Source of the DNA: Rhodococcus sp. IEGM 1409
GTDB taxonomy: Bacteria > Actinomycetota > Actinomycetes > Mycobacteriales > Mycobacteriaceae
Assembly: GCF_030056735.1 (NCBI RefSeq)
Contig: NZ_JASHKN010000009.1
Location: 62,001 to 126,000, forward strand
Direction: 5' to 3'
Length of the DNA stretch: 64,000 nucleotides
Below, one piece after another: positions 34,666-44,649 of the stretch (its first letter is position 1; each line of letters starts with the position of its first letter). The translations under genes were made by a program, and so were the position numbers. The notes beneath the pieces were generated by a model. That model saw only the letters and a list, made by a program, of their open reading frames with translations. It made no database searches and was not told the DNA's origin.

Positions 34666-37600
34666 GTGAGCACGTCCATCGTCGGTTTGTACGACCCCGC
34701 AGATGACAAGAGCAGTTGCGGGGTCGGGTTCATCACGCGCAAAGACGGCGTGCAGACCCACGATGTCCTGATCAAGGGCAGCGAAGCGCTCTGCTCGGTT
34801 CCGCACCGCGGCGGTATGTCCTCCGAGGGCGTCGGCGACGGCGGCGGCGTCTCGGTGGACCTCTCCCTCCGCTTCTTCCGCAAGGTCACCGGGCGCTCCG
34901 ACCTCCGTGCCGGACGCTTCGCCGTCGGCAACTTCTTTCTTCCGGACGACGACGCCCAGCATGCTCGCGCAGCCGCCCTGGTCGAACGTGAACTTCTCGA
35001 TCGCGGTTTCACCACTCTCGCAGTGCGCGACGTCCCGGTCGACAACTCGGCGATTCGGCCGGCCGCGATCGCGCATCAGCTTCCGATCAGGCAGTGGATT
35101 TTCGAGGTCCCCACTCCGCGTCCTGAGCCTGCGGTAGTCGATCGCCTCGTGCACGAAGCGCTGCTCGCCATCGAAGCAATCGCGTACAACACGCCTGCAC
35201 TACGCGGTTTGTACCCACTGTCGCTCAGCGCGAGGACTCAGGTTCTCAAGGGCCGCTTGAACTCCGACGAAGTGATCCCGTACTTCCGCGACCTGGTCGA
35301 CCCCGATCACGCTGTCCACACCATGTACTTCCACACGCGGTTCTCGACCAACACGGACCCGCACCCCACGATGGCGCAGCCGTTCCGGTTCATGGCTCAC
35401 AACGGAGAACTGAACACCGACAAGAAGAATCGACTCTCCGAAGCTGCCGTCGCCAGCGCAAAACGACGTGCGATCGTCCGTCCGCCCGGCCAGTCCGACA
35501 GTTGCCGACTCGACCAGACTCTGGAAGCTCGCGTCATCGAGGACAACGTCGATTTGGTGACAGCTGTGGTCTCGATGATGCCTCCTGCCTGGGAAAACGA
35601 CACCACCCTCTCCCCCGCCGTGCGTGCGATGTTCGAGTACTTCTCGCTGTACGAGGAGAAGAACGACGGACCCGCAGCGCTGGTGTTCGGCGACGGCACC
35701 ATCATCGGCGCCCGCCTGGATCGCCTCGGTCTGCGTCCACTACGCACGATCGAGACGCACGACTACGTGTGCGCATTCTCCGAAGCCGGACAGATCGCGT
35801 TCGCACCTGAGACGGTGATCCACCGTGGACGCGTCGAGGCCGGCGGAATGGTGTACTTCGATCATCGCGATCGCCACACCTACACTGCCCGAGAAGCTCT
35901 GGAAAAGATTGCCGCGCAGCGTGACTACCAATCGTTGCTCGCGCAATCGCGAATCCTGATCGAGGACATTCCCGCCGTACCTGCGGAGAAGGTGAGCTCA
36001 CCGACCCGCTACAACGGCACTTTCGAGGTTCATCAGCGCTACATGGCTTACTCCCTGGATCAGGAGAGCTTCAAATTCCTGATGGATCCGATGCTCACGC
36101 ACGGAGCCGAGAAGGTCTCCGCCATGGGTTACGGCAACGCCATCAACGTATTCAGCGACCGTGAAGGCGGTGTGGCACGCTACTTCTCACAGCGATTCGC
36201 CCAGGTCACCAACCCTCCACTGGACAGCATCCGTGAAGCGGACGGCATGACACTCCGGGTCGCGTTGGGCGCGAAGATGACCGCCGGACAAGGCAAGCAG
36301 ATCGTCATCTCGTCGCCGATCCTCGGGCACCTTGACATGCTCAAGATCCGCGAGCAGAACCACACTCCGCACCACCGCTTCGAAATGCTCTATCCCGCCG
36401 AGGGTGACGCGCAGGCAATGGTCGACGCAATGACCGCACTCGGCGACGCAGTCGTGGCTTTCGCGGCCGAACAGGGCGGAATCGCCGTCCTGACCGACCG
36501 GCACGTATCTCACGAGCGCGCAACACTTCCCGCGATCATGGTCGTCGGAGCACTGAACCAGCGCCTCATCGACGCAGGCTTGCGATTGCGTGTCTCTCTC
36601 ATAGTGGAGAGCGGCCAGATCGAGTCCTCACACCACGTCGCGGCTGCACTCGGTTTTGGCGCTTCCGCCGTCTACCCGCTGTCCGTTCAGCTGCGGGCTG
36701 AGGAGAAATTCGCCGCTGCCCCGGATGCCGCGTTCCGGCGCTTCGCGAAGGCCGCCGAGAAATCCCTCATGAAGACGATGGGACGCGTCGGCCTGTGCAC
36801 CGTCGAGAGCTACATCGGCGGAGAATTCTTCGAACCCAACTTCCTCGATACGTCCGACCCTGTTCTGCGCCAGTGGTTCCCCAACATGAAGTCACCGGTG
36901 GGCGGCGTCGGCTTCGACACCGTTGCGGTGACCTCGAAGCAGTGGCACGAGCGTGCGAGCGAAGTCGGGGGTGAGAAGGACCTGCCACTGCTCGGCCTGT
37001 TCAAAGAGCGTGCAGACGGCGCAGGGCATTCGTTCGGTACCACCGCGGTCCGCAAGTACGTCGAGCTCACCGAAGAGAAGATCGCGTTCGACAGCCCCTC
37101 CGGTACCGAACAATTCGACTCGCTACGCCTGCTTCCGCTCGGACGGCTCGACGACGCCTTCCGCCTCGACGCCGGGGCATACCGGGCGACGAGCTTCGAC
37201 CGGCTGACCACCGAGCAGATCGACGACTTCGACATCACCGCCGGGTACCGGGACTTTTCCACTGTGATGGCCGCGGAACGATCGCGTCGTCCCGCTGCGT
37301 TGCGCGACGTCATCTCCGTTCCCGGCGATGTCACGTTTGCGGCGACGACAGCCGAGTTCGTCGAGCAGATCAGCCGATTCTCGGTGCACGGAAACACAAC
37401 AATCGTGATGCGCGGAATCCAGTGTGAATCCGACGCAGACGATCAGTACACGCTTCGCCTGGACGGTCCCCTGGCCGATGACAGCGCGCGAGTGGAAGCA
37501 CTCGGCGATGCTCTCTCCGCTACCTTTGCCGGCGATATCACCATCGAAGCCGCCGCGCCGGAACTGGTGCTGAATGCAACCGGTGTTGCGGCAGAGTTCC

Positions 37601-40134
37601 TGTCCAAGCTGAGGGTCGCACCGGCAGGTGTTCCTCTCTCAGAGGTACAGAGCGCCAGCGACATCACCCCGAAGTTGGCGTCGGGAGCCATGAGTCACGG
37701 CGCGCTGAACGCTCCCGCACACGAAGCCGTCGCGCATGGCACGAACATGGTCGGCGCGATGTCCAACAGTGGCGAAGGCGGCGAACACCTTTCGCGCTAC
37801 AACACGATTCGTGCGTCGCGCATCAAGCAGTTTGCATCCGGACGCTTCGGAATCTGGGCGGGATACCTCGCCGACCCGATGCTCGAAGAGATCGAGATCA
37901 AACTCGGCCAGGGCGCAAAACCCGGTGAGGGCGGTCAGCTTCCGGCCGCCAAGGTCACCGTCGACATTGCTGCCGCCCGCGGCGGAACACCCGGCGTCGA
38001 ACTGGTATCGCCTCCGCCGCACCACGACACCTACTCCATCGAGGACCTCGCTCAGCTCATCCACGACTGCAAGGCAGCGCGTATCCGGGTGATCGTGAAG
38101 TTGGTGTCCTCGGAAGGAATCGGCACCATCGCCGTCGGTGTCGCCAAGGCCGGCGCCGACGTCATCAACGTCGCCGGAAACACCGGTGGCACCGGCGCCG
38201 CTTCGGTGACCAGCCTCAAGTACGCGGGCCGTGCGGCCGAGGTCGGTATCGCAGAGGTCCATCAAGCTTTGTGTGCCAACGGCCTTCGCCAGAAAGTCGT
38301 TCTGCGATGCTCGGGCGCGCATCAGACCGGCAGCGACATCATCACTTCCGCACTACTGGGCGCAGACAGCTTCGAGTTCGGTACGTCTGCGCTGATGATG
38401 ATGGGCTGCGTCATGGCCAAGAACTGCAACATCAAGTGTCCGGCCGGTCTGACCACCAACCCGGAACTGTTCGACGGCGATCCCCGCGCCATGGCGCAGT
38501 ACCTTCTCAACATCGCTCACGAAACTCGGGAACTGCTCGCGAATCTGGGAATGCGATCCCTTCAGGAAGCGCGGGGTCGAACTGATCTCCTGCATCTGCT
38601 CGATCACCCGTCTATCGTCGGCAATCTGAAACTGGACGCGATGTTCGAGTCCGCCCCGGACATCACCGTCGACAATCCCGTGTACCTCGAGCGTGAGTAC
38701 GCGCTCGACGAGAAGATCATGGACGAGGTTCGCACGGTGCTCTTCAACCGTGGCGAGGCCTCGGTCGCCGTGTCCGGACCTGAATTCGCCGAAGGTGCAC
38801 TACACCTGGGTAACCGGAACAAGAGCGTCGGTGGGCAGTTGGCGATCGACCTCGAACGCGAACTCAACTACGGAGCGGCCGGCCTTCTCGCTCCGGGGGT
38901 ACTGACTGACGAGCGTGGGCGACGATATCTGGCTCCGGGCAGCGTGCGCGTCCTGACGACCGGATCTGCGGGCCTCTCGTTCGGCGGATTCTGCAACGAC
39001 GGCATGCACCTGGAACACACCGGGACATGTAACGACGGTGTCGGAAAGAGCATGAGCGGCGGCGTGATTGCCGTGCGCAGCCCAGGCGGCGGCTCCAGTG
39101 ACGCCGGCGGAAACGTGTTGATCGGCAACTTCGCGCTCTTCGGCGCCACCGGCGGACGAGTGTTCGTCGAAGGTGAAGCAGGCGATCGCTTTGCAGTTCG
39201 CAACTCCGGCGCCAGTGCTGTCGTCGAAGGTGTCGGCGACTTCGCCGGCGAGTACATGACCAACGGTGCTGTCGTGAATCTCGGCGAGTTCGGCAAGGGT
39301 GTCGGCAACGGCATGAGCGGCGGGTTCTTCTACCAGTACGACCCTCGCGGCGAACTGGCACTGCGAGCAAGTACCGATTCCGTACTGCTGGGTTCGATCA
39401 CCGCTGCGACCGATCCTCTAGCCGCCGTCCACAACCACGCGGTACAACTCCTGCTCGAACTGCATGTGGAAGCAACGGGATCCGCGCTCGGAACCCGGTT
39501 GCTCGAGAACTGGGAAGTCGAACAGCACTCGTTCGTCTACGCCATGCCCAGGGCGTTGATGCTCTACCAGGACAGCGATGCAATCCTGGCTGCGAAGTCG
39601 CACAAAGAGCTTCTCGAAGAATTGGCGGCCGCCATCGCAGCACGTCAGGTTCGCACGTTCAAACTCGCAGTGCGCGACGGGCGCCCTGCACTGAACGGCG
39701 CAGTCCCCGCCTACGGCGAGACCGATACCGCGACGATGTATGCGCTGCTCAGTGAGTACACCGTGCTGCACTTCGCGCAACAACTCGCCGCCGCCCGCAC
39801 GCCGGGTGCGTCCGGACCCGACGATCCAGTAGTGCAGAAGGCGGCCCGAAACCTTGTGCTGACCGAGGACTTCGCCCTCGTCCAGCACTTGGTCAAGTAC
39901 TCGAAAGAGATTCTGGCCGGCTACGACGACGAGCAGTTGGCGGCGCTGATTGCAGCCAAGCGGGTCGACGACTACAAGCAGGCGTTGAGTCTGCGCAACG
40001 TGCTGGCGATGGACAGCCCGGCGACATACGGGTGGATTCTGTTTCAAGACAACAAGAATCGGGACAGGCTCGGATCGCTGCCGAACTTCGACGAACTGTT
40101 CGCGTCGCGCACGATGCCCGATCTGGTGTCCTGA
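34666..40134 (+). CDS. gltB: Long-form glutamate synthase large-subunit-like protein
   Basis: An 1,822-residue GltB homologue, about 300 residues longer than classical GltB. The order is as follows. Glutaminase (GATase-2) domain with Cys18 in SSCGVGF. Central domain. An extra region around residues 740-980. FMN-binding synthase domain (KPGEGGQLPAAKV, VSPPPHHDTYSIEDLAQL, NTGGTGAASVTSLKYAG). An iron-sulfur motif GCVMAKNCNIKCPAG at about 1247. The GXGXG beta-helix (about 1380-1570). A C-terminal extension of about 250 residues. The cysteine spacing is CX5CX3C rather than the classical CX5CX4C. The normal reaction makes glutamate from 2-oxoglutarate and glutamine. No gltD is adjacent; a diflavin reductase gene follows by 33 bases and may supply electrons. 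GTG start with AGGGAGAAGG upstream. Confidence 0.85.
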   Translation: MSTSIVGLYDPADDKSSCGVGFITRKDGVQTHDVLIKGSEALCSVPHRGGMSSEGVGDGGGVSVDLSLRFFRKVTGRSDLRAGRFAVGNFFLPDDDAQHARAAALVERELLDRGFTTLAVRDVPVDNSAIRPAAIAHQLPIRQWIFEVPTPRPEPAVVDRLVHEALLAIEAIAYNTPALRGLYPLSLSARTQVLKGRLNSDEVIPYFRDLVDPDHAVHTMYFHTRFSTNTDPHPTMAQPFRFMAHNGELNTDKKNRLSEAAVASAKRRAIVRPPGQSDSCRLDQTLEARVIEDNVDLVTAVVSMMPPAWENDTTLSPAVRAMFEYFSLYEEKNDGPAALVFGDGTIIGARLDRLGLRPLRTIETHDYVCAFSEAGQIAFAPETVIHRGRVEAGGMVYFDHRDRHTYTAREALEKIAAQRDYQSLLAQSRILIEDIPAVPAEKVSSPTRYNGTFEVHQRYMAYSLDQESFKFLMDPMLTHGAEKVSAMGYGNAINVFSDREGGVARYFSQRFAQVTNPPLDSIREADGMTLRVALGAKMTAGQGKQIVISSPILGHLDMLKIREQNHTPHHRFEMLYPAEGDAQAMVDAMTALGDAVVAFAAEQGGIAVLTDRHVSHERATLPAIMVVGALNQRLIDAGLRLRVSLIVESGQIESSHHVAAALGFGASAVYPLSVQLRAEEKFAAAPDAAFRRFAKAAEKSLMKTMGRVGLCTVESYIGGEFFEPNFLDTSDPVLRQWFPNMKSPVGGVGFDTVAVTSKQWHERASEVGGEKDLPLLGLFKERADGAGHSFGTTAVRKYVELTEEKIAFDSPSGTEQFDSLRLLPLGRLDDAFRLDAGAYRATSFDRLTTEQIDDFDITAGYRDFSTVMAAERSRRPAALRDVISVPGDVTFAATTAEFVEQISRFSVHGNTTIVMRGIQCESDADDQYTLRLDGPLADDSARVEALGDALSATFAGDITIEAAAPELVLNATGVAAEFLSKLRVAPAGVPLSEVQSASDITPKLASGAMSHGALNAPAHEAVAHGTNMVGAMSNSGEGGEHLSRYNTIRASRIKQFASGRFGIWAGYLADPMLEEIEIKLGQGAKPGEGGQLPAAKVTVDIAAARGGTPGVELVSPPPHHDTYSIEDLAQLIHDCKAARIRVIVKLVSSEGIGTIAVGVAKAGADVINVAGNTGGTGAASVTSLKYAGRAAEVGIAEVHQALCANGLRQKVVLRCSGAHQTGSDIITSALLGADSFEFGTSALMMMGCVMAKNCNIKCPAGLTTNPELFDGDPRAMAQYLLNIAHETRELLANLGMRSLQEARGRTDLLHLLDHPSIVGNLKLDAMFESAPDITVDNPVYLEREYALDEKIMDEVRTVLFNRGEASVAVSGPEFAEGALHLGNRNKSVGGQLAIDLERELNYGAAGLLAPGVLTDERGRRYLAPGSVRVLTTGSAGLSFGGFCNDGMHLEHTGTCNDGVGKSMSGGVIAVRSPGGGSSDAGGNVLIGNFALFGATGGRVFVEGEAGDRFAVRNSGASAVVEGVGDFAGEYMTNGAVVNLGEFGKGVGNGMSGGFFYQYDPRGELALRASTDSVLLGSITAATDPLAAVHNHAVQLLLELHVEATGSALGTRLLENWEVEQHSFVYAMPRALMLYQDSDAILAAKSHKELLEELAAAIAARQVRTFKLAVRDGRPALNGAVPAYGETDTATMYALLSEYTVLHFAQQLAAARTPGASGPDDPVVQKAARNLVLTEDFALVQHLVKYSKEILAGYDDEQLAALIAAKRVDDYKQALSLRNVLAMDSPATYGWILFQDNKNRDRLGSLPNFDELFASRTMPDLVS

Positions 40135-40167
40135 CCTCCTCCCCCGAACGTAGGTGAGCTTCAAATC

Positions 40168-41949
40168 ATGGAAATCCCGTACATCCCCGAATACGCACCG
40201 TTCACCGGCGACCAACGCGCGTGGCTTTCCGGATTCCTGGCCGGTCTACACTCACGAACTGTCATGCCCGGTCAAACCGGTACTGCAACAGCGACAGTGG
40301 AGAGAACTGCCGGCGCAGCAGTGCACATCCTCTACGGAAGTCAGACCGGCAACGCGGAGTCCGTGGCCGAAGATGCGACCGCGGCTGCTCGTGCCCACGG
40401 TCTCGAACCACTTGTCGCGGGTCTGGACACCGTGGATATCAGTGCACTTTCCGCCATGCGCCGGGTGCTCGTCATCACCTCCACCTACGGCGAGGGCGAG
40501 ATGCCTGACAACGCGCAGCTGTTCTGGGATGCAGTCGAATCCGAGAGCGCACCCAGATTGGACGGTCTCTACTTCGGCGTGCTCGCGCTCGGCGACACGA
40601 GCTACGACGGCTACTGCCAGTCGGGCAAGAACATCGACGCCCGCTTCGAAGCGCTCGGTGGGACCCGGGTTGTCGACCGCACCGATTGCGACGTCGACTA
40701 CGAGGATGCCGCTGCCGAGTGGATCGTTCGTGCAGTCGGTGCGGTGGCCGGTGTGGACGGGGATGCCGGTGATGCGGGAGCCGTTGCCCTGCCGGTTGCA
40801 TCCGGTTCGGCGAAGACCAAGTCCCAGTGGACTCGCAAGAACCCTTATCCTGCAACCGTCCTCGCCAACCGACTGTTGTCCGGCGAGGACTCCGCAAAGG
40901 AAGTCCGCCACTTCACCTTTGCACTCGGCGAGGACGGTCTGGACTATGAGGCCGGAGATGGATTGGGCATCCGCCCGATCAATGACCCCGCTCTCGTCGA
41001 GGCGATCATCCAGCAGCTCGGTGTCAGCAGTGATTACGTCGTCACCGCGAAAGACGGCTCGTCCGCACCGTTGGACCAGGTGCTGACCAGCGACTACGAG
41101 ATCTCGATTCCCTCGCGCGATTTGATCGAAGACATCGCCCGACGCAGCGGAGACGCCGAACTGCAGCACATTCTCGACACCGAAGATCGGGAAGCGCTCG
41201 ATGCGTGGCTGTGGGGCAAAGATGTTCTCGATCTCCTGCAGTTGGACAGCAGCATTCGCCTGAATCCCGAAGATTTGCTTGCTCTTCTGCGTCCGCTTCA
41301 GCATCGGGTCTACTCGATCTCCTCCAGCCCGCTTGCCCACGACGGCACCGTGCACCTGACGGTAGCGAGTGTGCGCTACCGCTCCGGCGAGCGGGATCGC
41401 GGTGGCGTCTGCTCGACCTATTTGGCAGATCGCGTCTCCGAGGGCGATCGCGTCGGAGTTTTTGTCGCCAAGAACAATTCGTTCCGCCTACCCGCCGATG
41501 ATGCTGCTCCCGTCGTGATGATCGGACCGGGAACCGGTATCGCTCCCTTCCGCGCTTTCCTGCACGAGCGTCGCGCACGCAACGCGTCGGGGCAGAATTG
41601 GCTCTTCTTCGGCGATCAGCATCAGTCGAGCGACTTCATCTACGAGGACGAACTGAACGGTCTGACCCGTGACGGTGTCCTGACTCGTCTAGATCTCGCA
41701 TTCTCGCGTGATCAGTCCGAGAAAGTCTACGTCCAGACCCGTATGCGCGAGCAGGGCCGAGAGTTGTTCGCCTGGCTGGAAAAGGGCGCCAACGTGTACG
41801 TCTGCGGCGACGCCACTCGGATGGCGAAGGACGTCGACGACGCGTTGCACGAAGTGGTCGCCGAGCACGGTGGGTTGGATGCGGACGCTGCCGAGGATTA
41901 CGTCAACAACCTCAAACGATCGAAGCGGTACCTACGGGATGTTTACTGA
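40168..41949 (+). CDS. CysJ-like NADPH diflavin oxidoreductase
   Basis: A 593-residue diflavin reductase. It opens IPYIPEYAPFTGDQRAWLSG, then has a flavodoxin (FMN) domain with HILYGSQTGNAESVAEDA. The FAD/connecting domain has RVYSISSSPLAHDG and GGVCSTYLAD. The NADPH domain has IGPGTGIAPFRAFLHER and CGDATRMAKDVDDAL, ending in the aromatic residue of YLRDVY that stacks on FAD. CysJ normally donates electrons to sulfite-reductase haemoprotein, but no cysI is here. Its neighbours are a gltB-like and a HemS-like gene, so it may feed electrons to one of them. AGGTGAG precedes the ATG. Confidence 0.9.
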   Translation: MEIPYIPEYAPFTGDQRAWLSGFLAGLHSRTVMPGQTGTATATVERTAGAAVHILYGSQTGNAESVAEDATAAARAHGLEPLVAGLDTVDISALSAMRRVLVITSTYGEGEMPDNAQLFWDAVESESAPRLDGLYFGVLALGDTSYDGYCQSGKNIDARFEALGGTRVVDRTDCDVDYEDAAAEWIVRAVGAVAGVDGDAGDAGAVALPVASGSAKTKSQWTRKNPYPATVLANRLLSGEDSAKEVRHFTFALGEDGLDYEAGDGLGIRPINDPALVEAIIQQLGVSSDYVVTAKDGSSAPLDQVLTSDYEISIPSRDLIEDIARRSGDAELQHILDTEDREALDAWLWGKDVLDLLQLDSSIRLNPEDLLALLRPLQHRVYSISSSPLAHDGTVHLTVASVRYRSGERDRGGVCSTYLADRVSEGDRVGVFVAKNNSFRLPADDAAPVVMIGPGTGIAPFRAFLHERRARNASGQNWLFFGDQHQSSDFIYEDELNGLTRDGVLTRLDLAFSRDQSEKVYVQTRMREQGRELFAWLEKGANVYVCGDATRMAKDVDDALHEVVAEHGGLDADAAEDYVNNLKRSKRYLRDVY

Positions 41950-41950
41950 G

Positions 41951-42889
41951 ATGTGCCCGCACCGTTGCGAATGTCGTTGCGCAGCTTTGGCGCGCATGTC
42001 GGACCTGGACGCGCTGCTTGCGCGTCCAGGATTTCGCGGTGGGCTGATCGACGCCGCACCCGCGGTAGTCGGCAAAATGTTGCCCCTCTCAGGCGACGTC
42101 GTCGCCATCACCGTTGCGGGACCGGTGGCGGTCAACGACTCGGGCAAGTACGCCGTTCCCACTGTTCCCGGTGATCCACTGGTCTGCACGCCCGGACTTG
42201 TCTCTCTGCGTTTGAACACGTCCATTCTCGGATCGGTGGTGACCACTGACGCAGAGCAGCACCTCCCGCCGACACTTCGGATGTTCGATACCCACGGATC
42301 AAGTTCACACACCACGTATTTGACCCCGGCCTCGGATCGTCTCGCCTTCGAAGCGATGCGAACTGCGCCCAGCACTGCGAGGGAAACAAGCTCTCCCGTC
42401 CCGTCAGCGAATACGCCCGCATTCTGGGCCGAAGCCGATCAACTGACACAACTCGACTTCATCCTCGCCGACGGCGGCAGCGAACGCCGCAACGGCTTGG
42501 TCGCTCTGGGCGCCCTCGGTTACCGGAGAATCGATCCTCACCTCATGGCTGCCGGGATGGAGCACCTGTCCTACCAGCAACTGCCCGTCACGACCGTCGT
42601 CGCAGGCAACGGCTGCCTGCAGATCCACCGTGGTGATCTCGACGCCGCAGCCATGTTCGGGGGGACGTTGACTCTGGCGTCGGACACGTGCCGGACGATG
42701 ATCGACCTGAACGGCGTCTCGGAGTGCTGGCTGACCCGCACCCACGGCGTTCACGGACTGACCAGCTCGATCGAGATGTACGATTTCCGCCGGAAATGCG
42801 TGGCAGTCTTCACCCAAACTGGCCCAACCGAATCCGCGGTCATGGGTCTTTGGGAAGACGTCATGAGTTCGATTTCGGCCGCATCCTGA
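41951..42889 (+). CDS. HemS/ChuX-like haem-utilisation protein
   Basis: About 312 residues, with two related halves as in HemS. The first half has PGLVSLRLNTSILGSV and LRMFDTHGSSSHTTYL. The second has GCLQIHRGDLD, LNGVSECWLTRTHGVHGLTS and SIEMYDFRRKCVAVF. HemS-type proteins hold haem in the cytosol and pass it on or degrade it. The assignment rests on pattern recognition and is less sure than the neighbours. The ATG directly follows the diflavin stop (one base apart); ATGs at 41939 and 41996 are alternatives. With the start used, the N-terminus MCPHRCECRC is cysteine-rich. The iron-uptake genes downstream support a haem or iron role. Confidence 0.65.
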   Translation: MCPHRCECRCAALARMSDLDALLARPGFRGGLIDAAPAVVGKMLPLSGDVVAITVAGPVAVNDSGKYAVPTVPGDPLVCTPGLVSLRLNTSILGSVVTTDAEQHLPPTLRMFDTHGSSSHTTYLTPASDRLAFEAMRTAPSTARETSSPVPSANTPAFWAEADQLTQLDFILADGGSERRNGLVALGALGYRRIDPHLMAAGMEHLSYQQLPVTTVVAGNGCLQIHRGDLDAAAMFGGTLTLASDTCRTMIDLNGVSECWLTRTHGVHGLTSSIEMYDFRRKCVAVFTQTGPTESAVMGLWEDVMSSISAAS

Positions 42890-43017
42890 CATCGAGAGCT
42901 GTAATCGAGTGTAAGAAATCGGCACACTGCGATAACCACACGGGGCGGCCGAAGCCTAGCCTTGGGTTTCGGTCACTTGTCGTGCCTGCATCCTGACGCT
43001 GATTCAAGGAGTTATCC

Positions 43018-44649
43018 ATGCCCCGCCCTCTCGTCGAACCGTCGCTGGTCCCGGCCTTGCGCCCGGCGCTGCCTGCATTGGTCGCCGGGGTGGTCTCGGC
43101 GGCAGCGTCGGGTGTCGGGATGCTCGGTGCGCTCTGGTGCGTCGTGCAGCTCATCGGTGAACCGTCGATGAGCTGGGCCGGATGGGCATGTGCGCTCTGG
43201 CTCATCGGCGTTACGCTCGCGGCCACGTCGTCGTGGCTCTCGCACCACGCCGAGTCGCTCTTCGAAGCCAGGCTTCGACGCCAGCTCGCAGCCCACCTCG
43301 TTCGCCTGCCGGCAAGTGCGCTGTCCCGCTACAGCGGAGACGCGCTGCGGAGGCTTGTTTCGGAAGATATCTCGGCGCTGCACCATATGACTGCGCACCT
43401 ACCGGCCGAGTTTGCGACGCTGATCGTGGTCCCCGCGGTCACGATCGCGGTGCTGGTCATCTCAGCCGGCCCAGTGGCGCTTCTCGCTCTGGTCCCCGGC
43501 ATCGTGGCAGCGCTGTTCTACCTGATCGTGATCCCCCGAATGGCCGCTCGCCACAGCGCCGAAAGCGCGGATGTCATGGGCGACATCGCGACTTCCGTGG
43601 ACGACTATGCCCGCGGCGTCCGCGTCTGCCGGATCTACGGCGCGCAGACTGGCGCTGCCGCCGACTATGCAGAATCGACCGCGCGGTTCACTCGGGGAAT
43701 GCAGGAGCGCGTTCGACTCGTGGCTACCCCTGCGGCCGTCGCAGTTTCCCTCATGCAGGCGACGGCAACGTTCGCGATCGCCTATGCCGTCGGATTTCGC
43801 TGGGATGCAACGACGTTAGCCGCAACCATTCTCTTCAGCCTCGCAATCGTGACACCGGCCCTGCGGCTCGGGCACGGCCTCGACTACGTCACGGCTGGAC
43901 GCGCTGCTGCAGTCCGACTCGCCGCGGCCCTGGACGAACCCACCCTTCCTGCCGGTGAAACACCAACCGTTACGGCCTCGGGTCCCTCCGACCGACTGGA
44001 GATCGTCGACCTGACTGTCACGATCGCGGACCGCAGAATCATCGATGGTGTCACGCATGCATTCCGCCCAGCCGCGATCACTGCGATCACGGGACGGAGT
44101 GGAGCGGGCAAGTCCACACTCCTGAAAGCATTGGCCGGCTTCGAAATCCCGGAACAAGGTTCAGTCCGCTACGCAGGTCGGAGCGTCGTCACGATCGACG
44201 AGAACCTGCGGCCACGGTCCGTTCTGCTCACGTCTCAGGGCGCAGACGTGTTGCCTGCCACGGTGCGCGAGAACATCGCGCTGGCCGACCCCGACGCCAC
44301 GGACACCGAATACACCGCTGCACTTCGCCGGGCACAGATCGACGTCAGCCTCGACGCCGACGCCACTACGCTCTCCGGCGGAGAACGCCAGCGAGTCGGG
44401 CTTGCTCGGGTATTCGTCTCGCCCGCAACAGTACTGCTGCTCGACGAGCCGACCAGTGCACTCGACGATCGGACGGCGGCCGAACTGCTGAAGGAATTGC
44501 GACACCTCGCACACGACGAAGGAAAGACGATCGTGATCGTCACCCACGACCCCGCCCTTGCAGACGACGCCGACGATCGACTCGACCTCGACAGTCGAAA
44601 CCCGGACAATGCCGCCTCGCACAATGCAGCCCTGACTGGAGCCGAATGA
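43018..44649 (+). CDS. Exporter-fold ABC transporter, subunit 1 (YbtP/IrtA/CydD-like)
   Basis: A 543-residue fused permease-ATPase. The first 300 residues have six membrane helices with the loop LRRLVSEDISALHHMTAHLP. The ATPase has Walker A GRSGAGKSTLLK, signature LSGGERQRVGLAR and Walker B LLLDEPTSALDD. It pairs with the next gene, which overlaps by four bases. Exporter-fold heterodimers next to siderophore-binding and siderophore-interacting proteins recall IrtAB and YbtPQ, which import ferric siderophores; CydDC-like thiol export is the alternative. AAGGAG lies before ATG 43018. A half iron box (AAGCCTAGCCTTG, 42952-42964) lies upstream. Confidence 0.82.
   Translation: MPRPLVEPSLVPALRPALPALVAGVVSAAASGVGMLGALWCVVQLIGEPSMSWAGWACALWLIGVTLAATSSWLSHHAESLFEARLRRQLAAHLVRLPASALSRYSGDALRRLVSEDISALHHMTAHLPAEFATLIVVPAVTIAVLVISAGPVALLALVPGIVAALFYLIVIPRMAARHSAESADVMGDIATSVDDYARGVRVCRIYGAQTGAAADYAESTARFTRGMQERVRLVATPAAVAVSLMQATATFAIAYAVGFRWDATTLAATILFSLAIVTPALRLGHGLDYVTAGRAAAVRLAAALDEPTLPAGETPTVTASGPSDRLEIVDLTVTIADRRIIDGVTHAFRPAAITAITGRSGAGKSTLLKALAGFEIPEQGSVRYAGRSVVTIDENLRPRSVLLTSQGADVLPATVRENIALADPDATDTEYTAALRRAQIDVSLDADATTLSGGERQRVGLARVFVSPATVLLLDEPTSALDDRTAAELLKELRHLAHDEGKTIVIVTHDPALADDADDRLDLDSRNPDNAASHNAALTGAE

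Noticed and set aside
42952..42964. Possible iron box before the ABC transporter pair
   Set aside because: AAGCCTAGCCTTG matches only half of the consensus; kept as a remark, not as a feature.
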